This document shows positions 57,489 to 64,000 of a stretch of DNA of 64,000 bases, piece after piece. Position numbers and translations under genes: made by a program. Under the pieces are notes generated by a model. It saw only the letters and a program-made list of their open reading frames with translations, was not told the DNA's origin and did not search any database. Numbering within the stretch: the stretch's first letter is position 1; each line of letters opens with the position of its first letter. The DNA is from Allacma fusca (lineage: Eukaryota > Arthropoda > Collembola > Symphypleona > Sminthuridae): assembly GCA_947179485.1 (NCBI GenBank), contig OX359247.1, forward strand, positions 6,291,060-6,355,059, read 5' to 3'.

Positions 57489-58320
57489 AAATTTTAAAGG
57501 CTTTAAAACGAGCACAATAAGAGTTTCCTGCGTTGACAAGACGCCGCGAAAGAGAGAAGCAAGATTTAGCCACAAAGTTGTAAATCAACTTCACAATAAA
57601 ATCCGAAAACAAAACGTTGATTAAATACATAAATTGAATTCGTGCCAAGTGCTTCAATGATTTCTTCTATTTAAAGTAATTAGCCACCTTTTGACCTCGG
57701 TAGGAGTCATCGACATGACCTCGCCGATTCGAAATGATGTGCGTATTCCTCTATTTTCGTATAATGTGTCAAAACGTTGTATTCCTAACTCTTCCAGGCG
57801 TATTCGAATTGTTTACTTTTGACGCTTATTCCGTAATCAAAATTGGTAACGAAGAGAATACTGTGCTAAATTTACAAAATTAACATTCTGTTAAATTGGA
57901 ACTGGTACCAAAATTCACATTACGTTTCGATGCGTTATGTCATGTTCAGCACAATGTTAATTTTTGTATCAATTGTACCTTAGTGAACAATTCGAATACG
58001 CGTGGAAGAGTTAGGAAATACAACGTTTTGACCCATAATAAAAAAAATAGGAGAATAGGCACATTATTTCGAATCGGCGAGGTCATGTTGGTGACTCCTA
58101 AAGAGGTAAAGAGGTGTATAATTAATAGAAATAGAAGCAAGCATTAAAGCACTTGACTAGAGTTCAATTTACTTAATCATACTTTTTGCTTTCCGATTTT
58201 ATTGTGATGTTGATTTACAACTTTGTGGCTAAATCTTGCTTCGCCCTTTTGCGGCGTCTTGCCAACAGTAAACTGTTCAACGCAGGGAACTATTAGCGTG
58301 CTCGTTTAAAAGCCCATTAA
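57489..58320. repeat. Long hairpin element (two 330-bp inverted arms)
   Basis: The left arm (57489-57814) and right arm (57984-58320) are inverted copies, roughly 85-90% alike by eye, around a spacer of about 170 bp. Matching landmarks are GCAAGATTTAGCCACAAAGT (57566) against its complement near 58222, and CGTATTCGAATTGTT (57799) against GAACAATTCGAATACG (57985). A transcript across it would form a long double-stranded RNA. The small frames inside are by-products of the symmetry. Confidence 0.85.
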
Positions 58321-59087
58321 TTTTTTTACAAAAAATCTTCATAGTTTATTTGATCAGTTTTCCCATGAAGCTGTTGACTATGCTCCACTTTCCTGAGCAC
58401 ATCGTGTGCGTGAACTTGTGGAAAATATGGATGTATGTATGTTCTATACTTACAATGAGAGAATTTTGTTGTACGAATGTTATGTATTTGTGAATGTGAG
58501 AAAAAACTATAGGAGCACAAAGTAAAACTGATTGTAAGCAAGCACAAGCGAGTGTAATTTTGTGAAATTCAGATAATGTGGCTTGAGTTTAATATACTCT
58601 TAGTTAGTCAAATAAAGCCAATCAAAATTACTATTAAGCCAATTATATAATAAAATAGCTAATGTGACAAAGTCCAGTGTAGGCCAGGAAACGATCAGTC
58701 TTTAAGCAACAAAGTTGGGATTCAAAACTATTAGTAATTTGTCACTACTAATTGTAAGGTTGACACAGGTTTCAATTACTGAGAACTTGACTTGTACTTA
58801 TTATACTGGAGAGTTGCTCTCACCCGTACTGTCTAATTAGTTCTGCTGGTACGAAGATACAAGGCCTTAGGATCCACTGGAAAAGGCTGATGACTTTCCT
58901 CAGTCAAAGGTGACTTGGGTAAACGGTTGACCAATTGCTGGAGATATGACCCAAGCCAGGAACAAATGTTCGATGGTTATTGGTAGTACAGCCAAGGTTA
59001 TTGATAGCTTGTACATTAGCGTTAAGCGAAATTTACATGAGTCAAAACTAAAGATACTGTGCATGAACACATCGCGGGGTTTCTGAG
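58321..59087. other. Region without a gene
   Basis: Sequence between the hairpin element and MITE copy 2. No coding content or repeat was recognised. It belongs to the 2-kb insertion that interrupts the duplicated PHR block. Confidence 0.4.
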
Positions 59088-59205
59088 CTACAGGGTTGGC
59101 ACAAATTTTGGAAAATCTGGAAAAAAAGTTGGGGAAGCGAATATTTTTTTCCCGTTGAACCCTATATGGGTTAGGTGGAAGAATAATGATTTAGGCACCC
59201 TGTAG
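59088..59205 (+). mobile_element. MITE copy 2 (118 bp)
   Basis: Begins CTACAGGGTTGGCACAAATT and ends TTAGGCACCCTGTAG, so its ends form a short inverted repeat (CTACAGGGT / ACCCTGTAG). Inverted relative to copy 1; together they border a 2-kb segment containing the long hairpin. Confidence 0.75.
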
Positions 59206-59219
59206 AGTGGGTGTTATAA

Positions 59220-59992
59220 CTATCAGAGGACATGTTTAGTTTCAGGTATGTATCTGTTTGAAGTTGTTGTGGAAGTCGAAGATAAAACCCTCGTTTGTGT
59301 AGTCGGTGAAGATTTCGCGGCATACGGAAGTGACAGGACCCTATCAATGAAATTCAGTACATGTCGGTATATATGGAAGTGTTTCTAATGGAATTAAATC
59401 AGATATAAAAGTAATTATGCATGTTTGTAGTATAGACATCCTATCCACATCACTGTCATCACCTATCTGAATCACAAAATCCAGATATTTTAATTGTAAA
59501 AAGATTGCAAGCTTACTTTCATTGTGAACTCAATGTGAATTCAAGTTTTGTCAGGACAGTTAATAGGTGTATCGAAGTTTGCATAGAAGATTCTGTCCTT
59601 ATACGTTTCCACCCCTCTTATCTACAGAAAGCAGGATTTTACGATTCACTCTGCATGTCTGGCTTGCCATCTGGTAGATTTTGAGCCTGAGTTTTGAACC
59701 CAATAGATTTTGTTACTCTGAATATCAAACAAAGATTATGTATATAAGGCATATAAGAATTGCTTTGAATATGCGAAAACATACACTCAAAACGCAGCTT
59801 CATACTGAATCGAATTAGTAACGGTTAAATAGCCAGTGTTAAGGGAAACATTGTGTTAATCTAGAACAAGTACCGTCTGTATTGTTGTAAGCATTTAATA
59901 TTAATTGTTGTTCGAATACTGGCTTGTCTTATCTCGAAACACTATAAACAAATATTATTCTCGAATGACCAGTAAACGTTGTTACTGGGCAT
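59220..59992 (-). pseudogene. PHR-domain-like pseudogene D
   Basis: Orthologous in layout to gene B. The start ATGCCCAGTAAC at 59992 survives, but most of exon 1 is deleted. Exon 2 (about 59704-59518) lacks a segment of roughly 55 bases covering the LGFFGP region and has substitutions. Exon 3 (59342-59220) has an insertion (CAGATACATACCTG) that shifts the frame before the terminal PE(I/T)K block. Upstream, the TATA box is still present at 60151. It is non-functional as a protein. Confidence 0.85.
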
Positions 59993-60150
59993 GTTAATTT
60001 ATTAAAAAATCAAGTTAAGTAAATACAGGGATTACCAATTTAAAAATTACAAGTAATTATTATTGTTGGCTGTTTCCCAGGTCGGAGTAAGTTATCTGTG
60101 AGTTGTTTCCGGGCGCTCGGAAAATAATGGTTTCACTCAAGGCTGTGTGC

Positions 60151-60158
60151 CTTTTATA
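60151..60158 (-). promoter_or_regulatory. Relict TATA box of PHR pseudogene D
   Basis: TATAAAAG on the minus strand, preceded by CTTCAGGATAC, in the same position relative to the start as in genes A-C. Confidence 0.6.
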
Positions 60159-60448
60159 ATCCTGCAGTATCCTGAAGAGCGAATGATCAATTGTATTACA
60201 TTTATTTCAAAGATAAAAATATTTGCGCATCGACCTATTGTATATGTAACATTAATTGTAAGCATGCATTTGTCTACGTCTGCAGGCACCTTAGCTCCGT
60301 TGTATCTCGTTTTTCCATAAGAAACAATGTATCAACTAATTTCTCAGGAAAAATATTTCCCAGACATTGAGTTTGATAAAAGGTTATATCGATCAATTCA
60401 TCCATATCCATAATTATCCCATATTGTTTTGTTAATAGTGCTTTTAGA

Positions 60449-61350
60449 CAGGGACGGGATATCGGAAAAATACGGATTTAAATGTGGATTCGAATACTTT
60501 CTAATTTCGATTTCAATTTCAATTTTTTTTTTAAATACTTACAAATTTGAATTCCGATACGGATTCCAATATATTTGAATACTTCCTGAATTTGGATTCC
60601 GATTCAAATACTTTTCGGATATTCTTACAAAAAATGGGAATTTATTCAAAAGAATAATTTAATCGCAAAAATATAAGCAATACATAACACATTAAGTTTT
60701 TTCAAGGCAAAATTACCACGCAAATCATTTATTATAAACTTGAGCACAGAAAACACACACTCAGCACTCAAAAGCAAGGAGTGATCCCATAACAATTCTA
60801 AAAAATTGGAGTAATTTGTTAACCTGTCTAACTACTTTTCGGATAAGTTCCTTCTAACAGTATTTGTAAATCGATTTGTTTGATAACACATCGTAATTAC
60901 AATGTACTTGAGAGCAAAATTTAAGAAGTGAGAAACTTGATTAACTTATTGTTAATAGTGGTTAACAGTCCTGTAAGACCGAAACTATGCAGCTATCTCA
61001 TCCTGTTTGCAGGAATTTTTACAAAAACGGGCTTCAACTCACTGTCCATTAACATGCATACACTTTTCGTTTACCAACCGTTCGGAACTTCGCTTTCAAA
61101 AAACGCTTCCTATGAACTTTTTCTCGCACGTGGCAATATAAAACCCAATGAAATCGATACTTTATTGGAATCGGAATTCATAAAAAATATTCGAATACCG
61201 ATTCGAATACCCTTGTTTTTATTCGAATCCGATTTTGAATACAAATACCTCTGAGACTATTTTTCCGATTCCAATATCGATTCGGATACCCGAACTTTTT
61301 GAATATAATTCCGATTCGAATTCCGATTCGAATTCGAATTCCCGTCCCTG
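60449..61350 (-). mobile_element. hAT transposon relic inserted in the PHR duplication
   Basis: Flanked by the perfect 8-bp direct repeat CTTTTAGA (60441-60448 and 61351-61358). Terminal inverted repeats are CAGGGACGGGA / TCCCGTCCCTG with one indel-like difference. Both ends have arrays of GATTCGAATxC motifs facing inward. On the minus strand near 60800-60646 a decayed transposase C-terminus remains: LLLSAECVFSVLKFIINDL, the hAT dimerisation motif SAxxExVFS...L. 902 bp, non-autonomous. The homologous site near 42840 in the first duplication copy is empty. Confidence 0.9.
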
Positions 61351-61721
61351 CTTTTAGATGAACTACTATTAGTCAGATTACCCTTGATTGACAGAAGGGT
61401 CTGTATTTTTGAAAACGGCCACCGTGAAAATCACTATTTTTTAAAAAACTTTTAGAGGGGCCCATCGGATACACAATAAGATGAAAAAAATTCCAAGCAA
61501 TTTTTTTCCGCTAAATCTCAATAGGAAGGTCAAAAACCCGAAAAAGCCCGAAAATTTCAATAATTTTTAGCAGCCTTAATAACTCAAGTATTTTAATTTG
61601 GCATGCGGTTTAATTGTTACAGCAACCTAAGGTTGCTTTATGATTTTTTCGGACAACGTGGGATAATTATAACGGATTTAAAAAAAAAATTACATTACAT
61701 TTTTTGCTCATTACGGATTTT

Positions 61722-61840
61722 TTTTCACGGTGAGCACAACGTAATCTGCATAATTTTTTTGCTTTAAAATGTTAAGCTTCATATGAACGACGAATCAAAA
61801 TTTTAAAAAATTGCGTATTACGTTGTGCTCACCGTGAAAA
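61722..61840. repeat. Perfect 24-bp inverted repeat
   Basis: TTTTCACGGTGAGCACAACG plus TAAT at 61722-61745 is repeated exactly inverted at 61817-61840, with a 71-base loop. A third partial copy (CACCGTGAAAA) is at 61421. Probably a small transposon or hairpin remnant. Confidence 0.8.
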
Positions 61841-62185
61841 CAGCAAAAAACCGACACGGGCATTTTGTATACATACATACGTAAGGGTTCATTCACGACG
61901 TCAGTGACGGGTGGATTGCATGTGTGTACATACAGCAAGCATGCAAGTATTGCTTGCTTGCTAAAGTAGACGAGGAGAGGAGGCTTCTGTTACGCAATAC
62001 ACGCGCAGCGCCTTCGAGGTAAACAGAAAGCCCTATCACGCTCCATTCTTTGGGGCCGTGCCGCAGCACAACTAGTCCCAAATATATTTTGTGATAATTT
62101 GGGATTGGTTTGTTATAGCCCAATAATATTTGGTCTCAATATTACCCACACTATTTAAATTGTATGTATGTACATTACATGTACA

Positions 62186-62388
62186 CTAGTAAAAGCCCCG
62201 TGCTTCGCACAGGAGCAATTACTTGTGTAAATAAATAGTGTAAATAATAAAAGTGTAAATAGCAATAGATCTCGTATCAATGCCTGTCGAGAAGGCTTAA
62301 TATTAATATCGCGCTTCGCCAGGCAAAGTAATCTCATATAAGACGTGAACTATTAACTGTAAGAATAACAATTCGTTTTTATATAGGT
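62186..62388 (-). mobile_element. Non-autonomous mini-Helitron (about 203 bp)
   Basis: Read on the minus strand, the 3' end has a stem-loop (CCTGTGC-GAA-GCACGGG, one G-T pair) at 62196-62213 followed by GCTTTTA and CTAG next to T: the classic Helitron end (hairpin, CTRR, host T). The 5' end begins CTATATAAAAACGAATTG at about 62386, like the common arthropod Helitron start TCTATATA-AAA. No coding capacity. It carries no obvious sequence link to the autonomous Helitron at 45671-50461. Confidence 0.75.
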
Positions 62389-63060
62389 TGGCAATTCATA
62401 TTATTTATAATATTAATAATATATATTATATATATTATATATAATTGTTTTATTTATTCAATCAAAATATTATGGGGCAACAGCTTCCGGCCCACTAAAG
62501 TTTTCTCTCAAACTCAATATTTGGCTATACACGTGGAATTTAACTAATCGCTTGATCAATTTAATACCAACGTCGTTATTAAACCTTGCTGTTGCATCAC
62601 TGTATGGTGCTTCACCCCTTAGTGGATCAGGACAACGTACTGATCAAATATGATCTTTTATGTTATAATAATTTGTATATAGATCCGTTGTACCGCAACA
62701 TTGTAACTGAAGCCTCAGACGTTCGACCCACTGATTATTTAAAATAGAAAAAAATGAAAGGATTTCATATTAGCGCAACACATTTAACTTGCTATAGTTA
62801 CTAAAGTCCATGGTTCGTAAAAATCAATCCTTACTTCCTAATGATATTTTTAGGGATATAAAGATCAAAACTCTGGATGCTAAGGCTTGTAATTATTCTT
62901 CCTAATAAGAATCCCACACGAATGTGAACTAAGTTCAGCCATTAAAATTCTCCTCTTATCAAATTATTCAGTACTGTAACCGAACGTAGTTTTTATCACT
63001 ACCAGTCGTAATTTAATCCAAATTTGATGATTTATGTCTAATGTTTATAATAATTATGGT
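62389..63060. other. Region without a gene
   Basis: TATATA-rich stretch at 62405-62450, then unremarkable AT-rich sequence. Confidence 0.4.
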
Positions 63061-63062
63061 TA

Positions 63063-63890
63063 GCGCTGTTAAATGATAATCTAAAGTGGCGTAATATTGC
63101 GAGCTTCCAGTATGCTGCAAGCAGTTGGTATATGCCGAGAAGATCAGCGAGCTGAGCGAGATGCAAAACCTCTCCTCTGCGGCAGAGTTTCAGCTTTCAG
63201 CCCGCTGTGCTTCTCGGCTTGTTGCAGAGATGCGCAAAAGAAATAGCCTTCCTTCAAGCCTTCGAAGGCGAAAATTCAGTACAAATTTCCCCTTCAACAT
63301 ATCTTAGAATAAAGCCCTCTAAAAAATCTGCCTTCCTTCACCCTTCCTTCCAAAATATTTACACTCGTTTTTGCCTTCAGCCTTCTTTTTAAAAATAGCC
63401 TTCCTTCAATTTTAAACTACAACATCGCTTAAAAACGTTTTGCACCAGCAGGATTCAGTGCAGTGAAGAGAGCGGGCACACATTGTCAGTTGTGAGTTCA
63501 CGAATTGACCGCATTGTTGCGCGAGCAGCAAAACGTCGTTTCATATGCTATGCTTACACGTTATAGATATGTCGTGTACCTGGAAGCCTTCACGGCCTTA
63601 GAGGGCTAATATTTAGGAAGCCTTCCTTCACAATCCTTCATTGCTAGTTTTTGTGAAGGCTTCCTTCAGCCTTCAGAAAAAAGTATCCCCATCCTTCCAT
63701 TCCTTCTGCAACGTTAAGAAAGTTACCTTTCCGCCTTCAAGTAAGCCTTCTTGGAAGGCTAGCCTTCGAAGGCTGCGCATCTCTGGCTTGTTGTGTATAC
63801 CATCGACTTGCTTGGCTATATAGTGAAATAATATAGTACATACCGGCTTGGCTTGCTATATAGTGAAATAAGCCGGGAAGGTTTGAATTC
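63063..63890. repeat. Dispersed repeat family, copy interrupted by hAT element
   Basis: 63113-63224 and 63786-63890 together resemble 51465-51725: CTGTGCTTCTCGGCTTG...then TGTATACCATCGACTTGCTT and GCTATATAGTGAAATA. The hAT element at 63225 sits within the GCTTGTTG part, so this copy predates that insertion. Confidence 0.6.
63225..63785. mobile_element. hAT-type MITE with 8-bp target duplication
   Basis: Flanked by the perfect direct repeat GCTTGTTG (63217-63224 and 63786-63793). Terminal inverted repeats are CAGAGATGCGCA / TGCGCATCTCTG, exact over 12 bp. Next to both ends are dense CCTTC/GAAGG motifs (for example AGCCTTCGAAGG). 561 bp with no transposase remnant, hence a non-autonomous element of the hAT superfamily. 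Confidence 0.9.
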
Positions 63891-63946
63891 GTGAAATAAG
63901 CCGGGAAGGTTTGAATTCGTGAAATAAGCCGCGAAGGTTTGAATTG
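63863..63946 (+). repeat. 28-bp tandem repeat
   Basis: Three units of GTGAAATAAGCCGGGAAGGT plus TTGAATTC, starting at 63863, 63891 and 63919; the third is slightly diverged. It lies at the edge of the dispersed repeat family. Confidence 0.85.
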
Positions 63947-64000
63947 TAGTACAAACGCGCGAAGGTTTAAATCAACAGAAGTGCTCAATAATAATAAAGG

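Larger units (their letters stand above)
56700..61430. repeat. Segmental duplication block, copy 2 (with PHR-like pseudogene)
   Basis: Same-orientation copy of 41040-43010. Colinear matches occur at 56740-57200 (to 41060-41500), 59205-60440 (to 41560-42840) and 61351-61430 (to 42845-43005). The gaps are explained by inserted elements: about 2 kb at 57228-59205 and the hAT element at 60449-61350. Confidence 0.85.

Noticed and set aside
57896-58147. 83-codon frame inside the long hairpin element
   Set aside because: It lies across the spacer and right arm of an inverted repeat and its counterpart in the left arm is not open; a by-product of the hairpin.
60928-61254. 108-codon frame inside the hAT relic
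   Set aside because: It runs into the GATTCGAA array and is on the strand opposite to the transposase remnant; not a gene.
1-64000. tRNA or rRNA genes
   Set aside because: No cloverleaf-like B box with matching A box and acceptor stem was found by eye, and no rRNA segment was recognised.

Overview
This is a eukaryotic, AT-rich window with short GT-AG introns, AATAAA polyadenylation signals and TATA boxes. It almost certainly comes from an arthropod: two genes encode ZAD-C2H2 zinc-finger proteins (an arthropod-typical class), and the conserved genes (PUF60/half pint, ZFPL1, an InaF-motif protein) are animal genes. The compact introns and the palindromic gene duplication would fit a springtail or another non-model arthropod, but this is inference; no species-specific marker is visible.

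Left third (1-15000), ordinary gene-dense DNA: two tandem paralogous ZAD zinc-finger genes (310-3231 and 4104-6404, +), the splicing factor PUF60 (7840-11452, +, eight coding exons) and the Golgi RING-type protein ZFPL1 (13080-14830, -, seven exons). Exon joins were worked out from splice sites with phases that close exactly.

Middle (15000-38300), sparse DNA: a two-exon InaF-motif membrane protein (24292-25911, +), an unrecognised two-exon gene (30954-35616, -), an orphan Cys-rich terminal exon (29375-29836, +), a candidate exon at 16060-16269 and a hAT relic with a perfect 8-bp target duplication (21842-22772). The rest is intronic or intergenic DNA with microsatellites.

Right third (38300-64000), accessory and repeat-rich: a family of short PHR-domain-like genes. 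Two nearly identical copies form an inverted pair (38710-39540, -, and 43791-44533, +). A third, diverged copy (41581-42427, -) lies between them. A fourth copy (59220-59992, -) is a pseudogene inside a second copy of the third gene's neighbourhood. Each has the same upstream TATA box and each intact one the same three-exon phase pattern. Next to them are a Helitron with an intact 1596-residue Rep/helicase frame, satellite arrays, a foldback-like element of about 1.5 kb built from 39-bp units with palindromic cores, a PIF/Harbinger remnant, a long hairpin element of about 830 bp, two inverted copies of a 120-bp MITE, a 200-bp non-autonomous Helitron, and two more hAT insertions with perfect 8-bp target duplications. 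Two of these insertions can be dated relative to their surroundings because paralogous copies elsewhere in the window keep the uninterrupted site.

The strongest candidates for something new are (a) the palindromic cluster of TATA-driven stand-alone PHR-like genes, (b) the 39-bp-unit foldback element whose two arms encode the same 13-residue repeat divergently, and (c) three unrelated-looking hAT elements that share one architecture: arrays of a short motif just inside both ends, with a different motif in each.
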